NCBI RefSeq assembly: GCF_034347405.1
Contig: NZ_CP133778.1
Location: 3,782,001 to 3,846,000 of the forward strand
Source of the DNA: Pseudomonas sp. CCC3.1
GTDB taxonomy: Bacteria > Pseudomonadota > Gammaproteobacteria > Pseudomonadales > Pseudomonadaceae
Length of the DNA: 64,000 nucleotides
Direction of reading: 5' to 3'
The position numbers and the translations under genes are program-made. The notes beneath the pieces are model-generated. The model did no database searches. It was given only the letters and a program-made list of their open reading frames with translations, and had not been told where the DNA came from. Positions 34,517 through 44,075 of the stretch are shown one piece after another (position 1 is the first letter of the stretch; every line of letters begins with the position of its first letter).

Positions 34517-35485
34517 GTGACGGACACTCACCAATCTGCTGCGCCTGAACCGGCGCACAAGGTGCTGCAAGACAGCGCCATGGATCAGGCACTGGACTGG
34601 CTGATTACCCTTGAGTGTGCGAGCGACGAACAGAAAACCGATTTCAACACCTGGCTGAATGCCGACCCGGCGCATGCCCAAGCCTTTGCCAAAGCCACCG
34701 CCATCTGGAACGGGCAACCGGTGCTGGATGCCGCGCAAACCCTGCAAACCCGTCGAACGCCTAGCCTGCTGCGCCGTATCAGCAGGCATTGGAAGCACGT
34801 GGCTGCGGCGGCTGTGCTGGTTCTGACGGTGGGGGGTTACAGCAATGTGCCGTTACGCCTGCAAGCCGATCACCTGACCGTGATAGGCGAGCGCCAGCGC
34901 CTGCAACTCGAAGACGGCTCAAAAGTGCTGCTCAATACCAATTCGGCCTTTTCCAGCAAAGTGGTCAACGCTCAATCCAGTGCCCGCCTCTATCAGGGCG
35001 AAGCGTTTTTTGAGATCCCGGCCAATCTTGAGTTTCCGATGGTGCTGGATGCCGGGCCGGTGCGCGTCAGCGTGCGCGATACCGCCTTTGCCGTGAGCTA
35101 CCTCAATGGCGAAGCGCAGGTACGGGTGCAACGCGGTGATGTGGATTTGCGGGTGAACAGTGTCGGCGCGCAAATGCGCTTGTCGGCCGGTAACAGCGTC
35201 AGCATCGGCCCCAACGGTTTCAGCCGTACCACCAAGCTCAACCCCCAGACCGACCTGGCCTGGGTTCAAGGCCGACTGGTGTTTGAAAACTGCCCGATGG
35301 GCAAAGTGCTGGATGAAGTGCGGCGCTATTACCCCGGCTGGATCGTCAACAACAACGAAAAGCTGGCCCATGTAGCCGTCACCGGCAACTACCGCCTCGA
35401 CCAGCCGCTAGACATCGTGCGTTCCCTCGCCCACATCACCTCAAGCAGCGTCTCTGAGTTCCCCGCGCTGGTCATTCTTAATTAG
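34517..35485 (+). CDS. hxuR: FecR-family anti-sigma factor
   Basis: 322 residues. The cytoplasmic N-terminal DUF4880 part (about 18-60, DWLITLECASDEQKTDFNTW) binds the sigma factor. One membrane segment lies at about residues 95-112 (HVAAAAVLVLTVGGYSN). The periplasmic FecR domain (about 125-220, TVIGERQRLQLEDGSKVLLN) is followed by a C-terminal STN-like region (VFENCPMGKVLDEVRRYYPG). It relays receptor occupancy to the sigma factor. Starts with GTG at 34517 behind AAGGA, 51 bp after the sigma gene. Confidence 0.9.
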   Translation: MTDTHQSAAPEPAHKVLQDSAMDQALDWLITLECASDEQKTDFNTWLNADPAHAQAFAKATAIWNGQPVLDAAQTLQTRRTPSLLRRISRHWKHVAAAAVLVLTVGGYSNVPLRLQADHLTVIGERQRLQLEDGSKVLLNTNSAFSSKVVNAQSSARLYQGEAFFEIPANLEFPMVLDAGPVRVSVRDTAFAVSYLNGEAQVRVQRGDVDLRVNSVGAQMRLSAGNSVSIGPNGFSRTTKLNPQTDLAWVQGRLVFENCPMGKVLDEVRRYYPGWIVNNNEKLAHVAVTGNYRLDQPLDIVRSLAHITSSSVSEFPALVILN

Positions 35486-35603
35486 TTGAATATTTTTTTA
35501 CTCGATGGCCTTGGGTCATTCGTCTCGTTGTAGTCAATGCAACTGATTCGCATTTTGAGTCAGCTTCGCAACTATAAGATTCGTTCACCACGGAGCGCTA
35601 TCA

Positions 35604-38201
35604 ATGCCCACACGTTTCAACAACCGGTCTTCATCCAACGCCCGCACTGGCGGCTTGCACCAGTGCACATTGTCGTTGTTGACCGTTGCCATGCTTCTGG
35701 CTGGCGTACAGGCCGCACCGGCCTTGGCCGCAACCGATCCGCAGCCAGCCAGTCGCACCGTGGGCAATTACAAGTTTGCGATCGCTCAGCAGCCACTCGC
35801 ATCTGCCTTGAATGACTTCAGCAGCGTGACCGGCTGGCAAGTCGGCCTGCCGGCAGAGCTGGCACAGGATGTATCCTCACCGGGCGTACGTGGCTCTCTG
35901 ACCCCGGAAAAAGCCCTGGATCGCCTGCTCACCGGCACCAACCTGACTTACCGCAAGCTGAGCAACAACAACATCGTGCTCGAAACACGCAGCGCGACCT
36001 CCGGCACCCTGGCCTTGCAGCAAGTCACCATCAGTGCCACGCGTAACGCGCAAGACGTCAGCGCCGTACCCAGCACCGTGACCGTTCATGACCGCCTGGA
36101 TCTGGACCGCGAAAACGTTAACACCATCAAGGATCTGGTTCGCTATGAGCCCGGTGTTTCGGTAGGCGGCGCCGGTCAGCGCGGCGGTATCACCGGCTAC
36201 AACATTCGCGGCATCGACGGCGACCGAATCCTGACCCAAATTGATGGCGTTGAAATCCCGGACTCGTTCTTCAACGGCCCTTACGCCCAGACCCAACGCA
36301 ACTACGTTGACCCTGAAATCGTCAAAAGCGTTGAAATCCTTCGTGGCCCGGCGTCCGTGCTGTACGGCAGCAACGCCATTGGTGGTGCCGTCAGCTACTT
36401 CACCCTTGATCCGGATGACATCATCAAGCCGGGCCAGGATGTCGGCGCCCGCCTGAAGGCCGGTTACAGCTCGGCTGATCGCAGCTGGCTCAAATCGGGC
36501 ACCGTGGCCGGTCGCTCGGGTGACTTCGACGGTTTACTGCACTTTAGCCAGCGCGATGGCCACGACACCGAGTCTTACGGCGATCGTGGCGGCAATGGCC
36601 TGGCCCGTACCGCGGCCAACCCGGAAGACGTGAGAACCACCAACGTGCTGGCCAAGGCAGGCTGGAATTACAACGATGACGACCGTCTGGCCTTCACTTA
36701 CGAGAAGTACAAAAGCCACGACGACGTCAATGTGAAAAGCGCCGTGGGCGGCCCGTACAACAACGGTCAAGCACTGGGCATGTACCGCTCGCGTACCGGC
36801 ACCGACACGGTGAGCCGTGAACGCTTCGGCCTGGTCAACACCATGGCTCTCGACAGCCTGGTTGCTGATCACATCAAGACCAGCCTGAACTACCAGATCG
36901 CCAAAACCGATGAGAGCACGCTGGAAAATTACTTCCCGTTCTCCCGTAACGTCATGCGTACACGAGATACCAACTACCAAGAGAAACAGTGGGTACTCGA
37001 CGCCCAGGCGGACAAGGCCTTCAGCATCGGTGAAACCGATCATTTGCTGACTTACGGCGCCACCCTGAAAAACCAGAAAGTCACCAGTTCGCGCAGCGGC
37101 TCGGGTACTTGCCTGGCAGTGGGTGCAGGCTGCACGGCGGTCGGCGCCAACAGCCCATCTGATTATCTGGCCAAGTCCAGCGACTTCCCGGACCCAACCA
37201 TCAACACCTATAGCCTGTTCGCCCAGGACCAGATCAGCTGGAACGACTGGACGTTCTCGCCGAGCTTGCGTTACGACTACACGCGCCTGACGCCGCACAT
37301 TACCCAGGAATTCCTCAACACGATTCCGGCGAGCGAACGCGCCAACGTCAGTGACGAGAAAAAAGTCTGGCACCGCGTATCGCCAAAATTCGGCCTGACT
37401 TACGCCCTGACCGAGCAGTACACCTGGTACGGCCAATACGCGGAAGGTTTCCGTACCCCGACTGCCAAATCGTTGTACGGCACCTTTGAAAACCTGGCAG
37501 CCGGTTACAAAGTGGCGGCCAACCCGAACCTGGAACCGGAAAAAAGCAAAAGCTTCGAAACGGGTCTGCGTGGCAAGTTTGAGGCTGGCACATTTGATGT
37601 AGCGGTGTTCTACAACAAATACCGCGACTTCATTAACGAAGACGCCATCACCCCCGGCTATAGCGAAACCACCTTCCAGAGCAACAACATCAAACACGCC
37701 ACCATCAAGGGTGCCGAGGTTAAAGGTCAGCTCAACCTGGATGTATTCGGTGCACCTAAAGGCCTGTACACACGTGGCTCGGTGGCCTATGCCCACGGTA
37801 AAAACGAAGACAACGGCGAGCCAATCAACAGCGTCAACCCTCTGAAAGCCGTTATGGGCTTGGGTTACGAACAGCAAGCGTACGGCGCCCTGGTCAGCTG
37901 GACACTGGTTAAACGAAAAGACCAAGTGGATGACACCAGCTTCTTTGCCCCGGACGGCACCAGCAAACAATTCAAGTCGCCTGGCTATGGCGTGCTCGAC
38001 CTGACGGGCTTCTACAAAGTCACCAAGGACGTCACCGTCAACGCGGGCCTGTACAACCTGACCGACAAGAAATACTGGAACTGGGATGACGTGCGCGGCT
38101 ACGACAGCGTCGGTGAAGCGGGCGTGCTCAACCCTGCCAACATGGACCGTTTGACCGCTCCAGGCCGTAACTTCTCGGTCAATCTGGTCTGGGACATCTG
38201 A
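35604..38201 (+). CDS. hxuA: TonB-dependent heme/hemoglobin receptor with signalling domain
   Basis: 865 residues. An extended signal peptide ends near residue 43 (AAPALAA). The STN signalling domain spans about 54-125 (FAIAQQPLASALNDFSSVTG), a TonB-box-like ALQQVTISATR follows, then the plug (ITGYNIRGIDGDRILTQIDG, VEILRGPASVLYGSNAIGGA) and a 22-strand barrel. The heme-receptor pair GFRTPTAKSLY (FRAP-like) and NPNLEPEKS (NPNL) is present. It takes up heme and signals through the anti-sigma and sigma pair. The STN domain distinguishes it from transport-only heme receptors. A terminator follows, separating it from heme oxygenase. Confidence 0.92.
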   Translation: MPTRFNNRSSSNARTGGLHQCTLSLLTVAMLLAGVQAAPALAATDPQPASRTVGNYKFAIAQQPLASALNDFSSVTGWQVGLPAELAQDVSSPGVRGSLTPEKALDRLLTGTNLTYRKLSNNNIVLETRSATSGTLALQQVTISATRNAQDVSAVPSTVTVHDRLDLDRENVNTIKDLVRYEPGVSVGGAGQRGGITGYNIRGIDGDRILTQIDGVEIPDSFFNGPYAQTQRNYVDPEIVKSVEILRGPASVLYGSNAIGGAVSYFTLDPDDIIKPGQDVGARLKAGYSSADRSWLKSGTVAGRSGDFDGLLHFSQRDGHDTESYGDRGGNGLARTAANPEDVRTTNVLAKAGWNYNDDDRLAFTYEKYKSHDDVNVKSAVGGPYNNGQALGMYRSRTGTDTVSRERFGLVNTMALDSLVADHIKTSLNYQIAKTDESTLENYFPFSRNVMRTRDTNYQEKQWVLDAQADKAFSIGETDHLLTYGATLKNQKVTSSRSGSGTCLAVGAGCTAVGANSPSDYLAKSSDFPDPTINTYSLFAQDQISWNDWTFSPSLRYDYTRLTPHITQEFLNTIPASERANVSDEKKVWHRVSPKFGLTYALTEQYTWYGQYAEGFRTPTAKSLYGTFENLAAGYKVAANPNLEPEKSKSFETGLRGKFEAGTFDVAVFYNKYRDFINEDAITPGYSETTFQSNNIKHATIKGAEVKGQLNLDVFGAPKGLYTRGSVAYAHGKNEDNGEPINSVNPLKAVMGLGYEQQAYGALVSWTLVKRKDQVDDTSFFAPDGTSKQFKSPGYGVLDLTGFYKVTKDVTVNAGLYNLTDKKYWNWDDVRGYDSVGEAGVLNPANMDRLTAPGRNFSVNLVWDI

Positions 38202-38208
38202 TCATGAG

Positions 38209-38251
38209 CCTCACTGCGCAGTTCTTTTATGCGGCGCAGTGAGGAATTTTT
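38209..38251 (+). terminator. Rho-independent terminator after the heme receptor
   Basis: Perfect stem CCTCACTGCGC / GCGCAGTGAGG with a 14-nt loop, followed by AATTTTT. It starts 8 bp after the receptor stop, suggesting that hemO has its own promoter or depends on read-through. Confidence 0.88.
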
Positions 38252-38313
38252 ACTGTGATGCGTCTTCTTGATCGTCTAGTTACAAAGCGCATCTCATTCT
38301 CAAGGATATTTGC

Positions 38314-38922
38314 ATGACCACTCCAGATACCGCAGCGCGTCCTGCCTTGCGTTCTCAACGTTTGAACCAGATCACCAACGAGCCGCATCAAAAGCTCGAC
38401 GCGCTGGTCAAGGCACACAAGCCCTTTGAAACCCGCGAGAATTTCGCCCGCTTCGTCGTGGCCCAGTACCTGTTTCAATCCGAGCTGCAATCGCTGTACA
38501 CCGACGCAGCCCTGCAGGAAATCGTTCCTGATCTGCCGGCGCGTTGCCGTGCAGAACAAGCCAAGGCTGACCTGGCTGACCTGAACACTGCCGTTCCTGG
38601 GCCTGTTGCCGGTGCCGTCAACGCGCCAAGCAAAGCCGAAGCCTTGGGCTGGATCTTTGTGTCGGAAGGCTCCAAGCTTGGCGCCGCGTTTCTGATCAAG
38701 CGTGCAGTGGCGCTGGAACTGAGCGAAACGTTTGGCGCTCGCCACTTGGGCGAACCTGCTGGCGGCCGCGCTGAAGGCTGGAAAAGCTTCGTCAAAACCC
38801 TCGACGGCCTGGAACTGAGTGCCGAAGAAGAAGCTGATCTGGACAAAGGTGCAGTAGCCGCCTTTGAACGTTTTACCGTATTACTGGAACATGCTTACGC
38901 TGCTGAGCCTGAACTGGCCTAA
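38314..38922 (+). CDS. hemO: Heme oxygenase (PigA/HemO type)
   Basis: 202 residues, all-helical. The proximal heme ligand is probably His25 in ITNEPHQKLDALV. The distal helix EALGWIFVSEGSKLGAAFLI contains the glycine-rich kink and serine seen in bacterial HemO. It opens heme to biliverdin, CO and Fe2+, releasing iron from heme brought in by the receptor upstream. AAGGA precedes the ATG. A weak Fur-like stretch (38287-38302, reverse TGAGAATGAGATGCGC) lies before it. Linkage to the heme receptor supports the call. Confidence 0.9.
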   Translation: MTTPDTAARPALRSQRLNQITNEPHQKLDALVKAHKPFETRENFARFVVAQYLFQSELQSLYTDAALQEIVPDLPARCRAEQAKADLADLNTAVPGPVAGAVNAPSKAEALGWIFVSEGSKLGAAFLIKRAVALELSETFGARHLGEPAGGRAEGWKSFVKTLDGLELSAEEEADLDKGAVAAFERFTVLLEHAYAAEPELA

Positions 38923-38980
38923 GCAGGATCTGCTCGGTCAGCGAGCGCTGACCGAGTATCTTTTTCTGCGCCTTGAGCCT

Positions 38981-39403
38981 ATGACACACCCAACTCAATC
39001 CTCATCCAAAATCGCCCGCGTCCTGTTTGGAGTGCTGGCCTACGTAAGCTTGGGCATTGGCCTGATCGCCATTGTGATTCCTGGCTTGCCGACCACCGAA
39101 TTCATTTTGCTCGCCGCCTGGGCCGCGACCAAAAGCTCCCCGCGCCTGAGTGCCTGGCTCGAAAATCACCGTTTGTTTGGTCCAATCCTGTTCAACTGGC
39201 GCAACGGTAAAATCATCCAGCGCAAAGCCAAAGTCAGCGCCACCATCAGCATGCTGCTGTGCGCCGGGTTAATGCTTTACGTACTTGATCACGGCTGGCC
39301 GGTGTTCCTGGCCATTGCTGGCATGAGCATGGGCAACCTGTGGATCTGGTCACGGCCAGAACGGCTGCCCTTGGTCGCCGCAACGACTGATAAACCTTTG
39401 TAG
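38981..39403 (+). CDS. DUF454 (YbaN-like) inner-membrane protein
   Basis: 140 residues with about three hydrophobic segments. The family core is VLAYVSLGIGLIAIVIPGLP then TTEFILLAAWAATKSSPRL, followed by the conserved WLENHRLFGPIL and W-R-N block. The start at 38981 is used; a longer frame from 38864 overlaps hemO by 59 bp. The function of DUF454 is unknown, but its position right behind heme oxygenase suggests a role in heme or iron handling (inference). Confidence 0.8.
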   Translation: MTHPTQSSSKIARVLFGVLAYVSLGIGLIAIVIPGLPTTEFILLAAWAATKSSPRLSAWLENHRLFGPILFNWRNGKIIQRKAKVSATISMLLCAGLMLYVLDHGWPVFLAIAGMSMGNLWIWSRPERLPLVAATTDKPL

Positions 39404-39440
39404 TCGCTGCCGCAGGCTGCGATGGGTTGCGTAGCGACCC
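39403..39440. repeat. Short REP-like repeat, GTAGTCGCTGCCGCAGGCTGCGA class
   Basis: It begins at the stop of the DUF454 gene and contains GTCGCTGCCGCAGGCTGCGA followed by GGGTTGCGTAGCGACC. A related element, inverted, occurs at 55828-55869, and a fragment at 33846-33860. It is a different repeat class from the GTAGGAGC family. Confidence 0.6.
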
Positions 39441-39465
39441 CAAGGTTTCGAGGGTTCAACGGCCC

Positions 39466-40893
39466 TTATAGCGTCAACGCCCCGCTGTACAGCGCATACC
39501 CCGCCCCCAGTGCAGCAATCACCACCGCCCCGAAGATTATCGGCTCCGCGCCCTTGAACAGCGGCTCTCCCTGCTCACGCTTGGCTTTAGCGAACAGAAA
39601 AATCCCCGGCGCGTAGAGCAAGGCCGAAAACAGCAAGTATTTTGGCCCCGCCGCATACAGCAACCACATCGCGTAAATCATCGCGATGGCCCCCACCAGC
39701 AGATCCTTGGCCCGCCGCCGACTGGCCAGCTTGTAGGTCTCGCCGCGCACGCACAGCAGCACCGCATACGCGGCCGACCAGAAGTAAGGCACCAGAATCA
39801 TCGATGAAGCGAGGTAGATCAGCGTGGTGTAGGTGCCCGACGACACCAGCGTGATGATCAAGAACACCTGGATCATCACGTTGGTCAGCCACAAGGCGTT
39901 GACCGGCACATGGTTGGCGTTTTCCTTCCTCAGGAACGCGGGCATGGTTTTGTCCCTGGCCGTAGCGAACAGAATCTCGGCGCACAGTAACGCCCACGAC
40001 AACAACGCCCCGAGCAACGAAATGGCCAGCCCGATACTGATCAGGATCGCGCCCCACTCGCCGACCACATGCTTGAGCACACCGGCCATCGAGGGGTTCT
40101 GCAAGCCCGCCAGTTCAGGCTGGGTCATGATGCCCAGCGACAGCACGTTCACCAGCACCAGCAAGGCCAGCACGCCCAAAAAGCCAATCACCGTGGCCTT
40201 GCCCACATCCGAGCGTTTTTCGGCCCGCCCTGAATAGACACTGGCGCCCTCGATCCCGATAAACACAAACACGGTGACCAGCATCATGTTGCGCACCTGG
40301 TCCATCACGCTGCCCAGGCTGGGCATTTCAGCGCCCCAAAAATCCTCAACAAAAATGTCCGCTTTAAACGCGACCGCGGCCAACACGATGAACATCACGA
40401 TCGGCACAATTTTCGCGACGGTGGTCAACTGGTTGATAAACGCGGCCTCCTTGATGCCGCGCAGGACCAGAAAATGCACACTCCAAAGCAATACCGAGGC
40501 GCAGCCAATGGCAATCGGTGTGTTGCCCTGACCAAACACCGGCACGAAATAGCCCAAGGTGCTGAACAGCAGCACAAAGTAGCCAACGTTGCCCATCCAG
40601 GCGCTGATCCAATAACCCCAGGCAGACGAGAAACCCATGTAGTCGCCAAAACCAGCCTTGGCGTAGGCATACACCCCGGAGTCCAGTTCCGGCTTGCGGT
40701 TGGCCAGCGTCTGGAACACGAAAGCCAGCGCCAGCATCCCCACAGCGGTGATGGACCACCCGATCAACACGGCACCGCCAGCAGCACGCTCCGCAATATT
40801 TTGTGGCAGCGAAAAGATGCCGCCACCAATCATCGAGCCGACGACTAACGCAATCAGGGCGTTGAGTCGAAGCTTCTGTGTCTGCTGTGACAT
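39466..40893 (-). CDS. Basic amino acid antiporter, ArcD-like paralogue (APC superfamily)
   Basis: 475 residues with about 12 membrane segments. It is very similar over its whole length to arcD on the opposite strand 450 bp away (shared LVVGSMIGGGIFSLPQN, ITAVGMLALAFVFQTLANRK, YAYAKAGFGDYMGFSSAWGY). It belongs to the arginine/ornithine antiporter branch. The ATG at 40893 has GAGGT upstream. The divergent arrangement suggests a duplication followed by different regulation. It may import arginine or export ornithine, or have shifted to another basic amino acid; this cannot be decided from sequence alone. Confidence 0.85.
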   Translation of the reverse strand: MSQQTQKLRLNALIALVVGSMIGGGIFSLPQNIAERAAGGAVLIGWSITAVGMLALAFVFQTLANRKPELDSGVYAYAKAGFGDYMGFSSAWGYWISAWMGNVGYFVLLFSTLGYFVPVFGQGNTPIAIGCASVLLWSVHFLVLRGIKEAAFINQLTTVAKIVPIVMFIVLAAVAFKADIFVEDFWGAEMPSLGSVMDQVRNMMLVTVFVFIGIEGASVYSGRAEKRSDVGKATVIGFLGVLALLVLVNVLSLGIMTQPELAGLQNPSMAGVLKHVVGEWGAILISIGLAISLLGALLSWALLCAEILFATARDKTMPAFLRKENANHVPVNALWLTNVMIQVFLIITLVSSGTYTTLIYLASSMILVPYFWSAAYAVLLCVRGETYKLASRRRAKDLLVGAIAMIYAMWLLYAAGPKYLLFSALLYAPGIFLFAKAKREQGEPLFKGAEPIIFGAVVIAALGAGYALYSGALTL

Positions 40894-41342
40894 CGCCACC
40901 TCTTTGTTTGATTAATTATCAACGGATATCCGGCTACAGATGTTCACTGAACTAATTATAGGAACCGCTTATTCGTCTATACCTGTTGCGCCATAAACAT
41001 TCATTTTTTAATAACAACCTTTTCTATTGAAGCCCAAAAAAGCACTTCACATGTAGATGATATTTTCATTTACGCAACGATCAGATGAAACATGAAGCTG
41101 ACATTTGCAAATCTGCAAATAGTGTCTAGCTTCAACCCCTACGACACAACCGTAATAGCCGCCGCATGACCTGAAACCCTTTTAATAAAGGCTTTTCAGG
41201 TCGCGTCAAGAAAATGCGCAATTGCGACCTCTCCCCTTTACTGACAATGGAATGTAGTAATGCCCTGATCTATGTCAACTACCTGAATAAACAACGGAAT
41301 AACCTTTTAGGCCTCACTTCTCCTGGATTGGAGTCACTACAA
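40894..41342. other. Divergent promoter region between the two ArcD-like genes
   Basis: 449 bp, AT-rich around 40950-41060. It contains the direct repeat TGCAAATCTGCAAAT near 41105-41119 and the Anr-like box at 41265-41278 close to arcD. An in-frame extension of arcD to 41214 exists but has no homology and would place the Anr box inside the gene, so it is taken as leader. Confidence 0.6.
41265..41278 (+). promoter_or_regulatory. Anr box for the arcDABC operon
   Basis: CTGATCTATGTCAA matches the Anr/FNR consensus TTGAT-N4-ATCAA at 8 of 10 defined positions. It is centred about 71 bp upstream of the arcD start, suitable for activation under low oxygen as known for P. aeruginosa arc. Confidence 0.6.
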
Positions 41343-42770
41343 ATGTCTGATACTCCTGGAAAACTTCGACTGGGTGCATTGGTTGCTCTGGTAGTCGGCT
41401 CGATGATTGGTGGCGGCATCTTTTCGCTGCCACAAAACATGGCCGCAAGTGCTGATGTCGGTGCGATTTTAATCGGTTGGGCAATTACTGCGGTCGGCAT
41501 GCTGACACTCGCTTTTGTGTTTCAGACCCTCGCTAACCGAAAACCTGATCTGGACGGCGGTGTTTACGCCTACGCCAAGGCTGGTTTCGGCGACTACATG
41601 GGTTTCTCGTCGGCCTGGGGCTACTGGATCAGCGCCTGGCTCGGCAACGTCGGCTACTTCGTGCTGCTGTTCAGCACACTGGGGTACTTCTTCCCGATCT
41701 TCGGTGAAGGCAACACCCCGGCGGCGATCATCGGCGCCTCGGTATTGCTTTGGGCCGTGCACTTCCTGGTCCTTCGCGGCATCAAAGAAGCTGCGTTTAT
41801 CAACCTGGTGACCACCGTCGCCAAAGTGGTTCCGCTGGTTCTGTTCATTCTGATCGCGGTATTCGCCTTCAAGCTGGACATCTTCACCAGTGACATCTGG
41901 GGCCTGAAAAACCCGGATCTGGGCAGCGTGATGGACCAAGTGCGCAACATGATGCTGGTCACCGTGTGGGTGTTCATCGGTATCGAAGGCGCGAGCATCT
42001 TCTCTTCCCGTGCCGAAAAACGTTCAGACGTGGGTCGAGCCACTGTGATCGGTTTTATCACCGTGCTGCTGTTGCTGGTACTGGTGAACGTCCTGTCGCT
42101 GGGCATCATGACCCAGCCCGAACTGGCGAAATTGCAGAACCCGTCCATGGCCGCTGTGCTTGAGCACGTCGTGGGTCACTGGGGTGCGGTGCTGATCAGC
42201 GTTGGCTTGATCGTGTCGTTGCTGGGTGCCCTGCTGTCGTGGGTGCTGCTGTGTGCCGAGATCATGTTCTCGGCCGCCAAAGACCACACCATGCCGGCCT
42301 TCCTGAAAAAGGAAAACGCCAACCATGTACCGGTCAACGCCCTGTGGCTGACCAACGCCATGGTGCAGGTGTTCTTGATCATCACCCTGTTCTCGGCCAG
42401 CACTTATCTGTCGCTGATCTACCTGGCGACCTCGATGATCCTGGTGCCATACCTCTGGTCAGCGGCCTATGGCTTGTTGTTGGCGGTGCGCGGTGAGACT
42501 TACGAAAACGCCCTGGCTGAACGCAAGAAAGACCTGATCATCGGCTCTATCGCACTGATCTACGCCATCTGGCTGATCTATGCCGGCGGCCTGAAATACC
42601 TGCTGCTCTCGGCTCTGCTGTACGCACCGGGCGCGATTCTGTTCGCCAAGGCGAAACGCGAGAGTGGCCAGCAAGTGTTCACCAGTATCGAGAAAGTGAT
42701 TTTTGCCGCCGTTGTCATCGGTGCCCTGGTGGCGGCGTTTGGCCTCTACGACGGCTTTTTAACCCTGTAA
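41343..42770 (+). CDS. arcD: Arginine/ornithine antiporter
   Basis: 475 residues and 12 predicted membrane helices of the APC superfamily. KLRLGALVALVVGSMIGGGI is at the N-terminus, YAYAKAGFGDYMGFSSAWGY at about 95-115 and IGIEGASIFSSRAEKRSDVG near 215. It exchanges external arginine for ornithine produced by ArcB, so it needs no net energy. GGAG lies 9 nt before ATG 41343. First gene of arcDABC; the Anr box upstream fits oxygen control. Confidence 0.93.
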   Translation: MSDTPGKLRLGALVALVVGSMIGGGIFSLPQNMAASADVGAILIGWAITAVGMLTLAFVFQTLANRKPDLDGGVYAYAKAGFGDYMGFSSAWGYWISAWLGNVGYFVLLFSTLGYFFPIFGEGNTPAAIIGASVLLWAVHFLVLRGIKEAAFINLVTTVAKVVPLVLFILIAVFAFKLDIFTSDIWGLKNPDLGSVMDQVRNMMLVTVWVFIGIEGASIFSSRAEKRSDVGRATVIGFITVLLLLVLVNVLSLGIMTQPELAKLQNPSMAAVLEHVVGHWGAVLISVGLIVSLLGALLSWVLLCAEIMFSAAKDHTMPAFLKKENANHVPVNALWLTNAMVQVFLIITLFSASTYLSLIYLATSMILVPYLWSAAYGLLLAVRGETYENALAERKKDLIIGSIALIYAIWLIYAGGLKYLLLSALLYAPGAILFAKAKRESGQQVFTSIEKVIFAAVVIGALVAAFGLYDGFLTL

Positions 42771-42803
42771 CTCCCTGTTTATGTACTTTGGAGGATGACT
42801 GTA

Positions 42804-44060
42804 ATGACCACGGAAAAAGTGAAGTACGGCGTACATTCCGAAGCCGGAAAGCTGCATAAGGTTATGGTGTGCTCCCCAGGACTGGCTCACCAGCGCCTGA
42901 CCCCGAACAACTGCGATGAGCTGTTGTTTGATGACGTGCTCTGGGTTAACCAAGCCAAGCGCGACCACTTCGATTTCGTGACCAAAATGCGCGACCGCGG
43001 GATTGATGTGCTGGAAATGCACAACCTGCTGACTGACATCGTCGCCATTCCAGAAGCGCTGGACTGGATCCTTGAACACAAAGTGACACCGAATCAGGTG
43101 GGTGTAGGCCTGGTCAATGAGGTCAAGGCCTGGATCAAAAGCCTGGAGCCGCGTCACGCAGCCGAGTACTTGATTGGCGGCGTATCGGCTGACGATCTGC
43201 CTAGCAGCTTCGGTGGCAAGACCATCCAAATGTTCCGTGACTTCCTCGGTCACACCAGCTTCATCCTGCCACCGCTGCCGAACACCCAGTTCACTCGCGA
43301 CACCACCTGCTGGATCTATGGCGGCGTCACGCTGAACCCGATGTACTGGCCAGCGCGCCGTCAGGAAACCCTGCTGACCACCGCGATTTACAAGTTCCAC
43401 CCCGAGTTCACCAACGCCGACTTCCAGATCTGGTACGGCGACCCGACAGCCGACCACGGCAATGCCAGCCTGGAAGGTGGCGACGTGATGCCAATCGGCA
43501 AAGGCGTGGTACTGATCGGCATGGGCGAGCGCTCCTCACGCCAGGCCATTGGCCAACTGGCCCAGAACCTGTTCAAGAACAAAGCGGTTGAACGCGTCAT
43601 CGTTGCAGGCTTGCCAAAATCACGCGCGGCCATGCACCTGGACACCGTGTTCAGCTTCTGCGACCACGATCTGGTCACCATCTTCCCGGAAGTCGTGAAC
43701 CAAATCGTTGCCTTCTCCCTGTACCCGGATGAAAGCAAAGCGGGCGGCATTGACGTACGACGTGAAGAAGGCAGCTTCCTGGATGTAGTCGCCAAGGCGC
43801 TGGGCCTCAAAGCCCTGCGCGTCGTCGAAACCGGCGGCAACGCCTTCGCCGCCGAGCGCGAGCAGTGGGATGACGGCAACAACGTAGTGGCTCTGGAGCC
43901 GGGCGTGGTGATCGGTTACGACCGCAACACCTACACCAACACCTTGCTGCGCAAGGCCGGTGTGGAAGTGATCACCATCAGCGCATCTGAACTGGGACGC
44001 GGCCGTGGCGGCGGCCACTGCATGACCTGCCCAATTATCCGCGACCCGATCGACTATTAA
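42804..44060 (+). CDS. arcA: Arginine deiminase
   Basis: 418 residues, the same length as the P. aeruginosa enzyme. FTRDTTCWIYGGVTLNPMYW, LEGGDVMPIGKGVVLIGMGE and the catalytic C-terminus GGGHCMTCPI with Cys406 are intact. It converts arginine to citrulline and ammonia. ATG 42804 is chosen because GGAGG lies 9 nt upstream; ATG 42795 would overlap that ribosome site. It follows arcD by 33 bp. Confidence 0.96.
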   Translation: MTTEKVKYGVHSEAGKLHKVMVCSPGLAHQRLTPNNCDELLFDDVLWVNQAKRDHFDFVTKMRDRGIDVLEMHNLLTDIVAIPEALDWILEHKVTPNQVGVGLVNEVKAWIKSLEPRHAAEYLIGGVSADDLPSSFGGKTIQMFRDFLGHTSFILPPLPNTQFTRDTTCWIYGGVTLNPMYWPARRQETLLTTAIYKFHPEFTNADFQIWYGDPTADHGNASLEGGDVMPIGKGVVLIGMGERSSRQAIGQLAQNLFKNKAVERVIVAGLPKSRAAMHLDTVFSFCDHDLVTIFPEVVNQIVAFSLYPDESKAGGIDVRREEGSFLDVVAKALGLKALRVVETGGNAFAAEREQWDDGNNVVALEPGVVIGYDRNTYTNTLLRKAGVEVITISASELGRGRGGGHCMTCPIIRDPIDY

Positions 44061-44075
44061 TTCACTCAATTGATT

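Noticed and set aside
36534..37970. Open frame of 478 codons opposite the heme receptor
   Set aside because: Low-complexity Val/Phe/Ala composition typical of an antisense frame; no family features.
38287..38302. Fur box before hemO
   Set aside because: Only a partial match to the consensus; noted in the hemO entry but not listed as a site.
41214..41342. N-terminal extension of arcD by 43 codons
   Set aside because: No homology, and it would cover the Anr box; the ATG at 41343 has a ribosome site and matches the paralogue's start.
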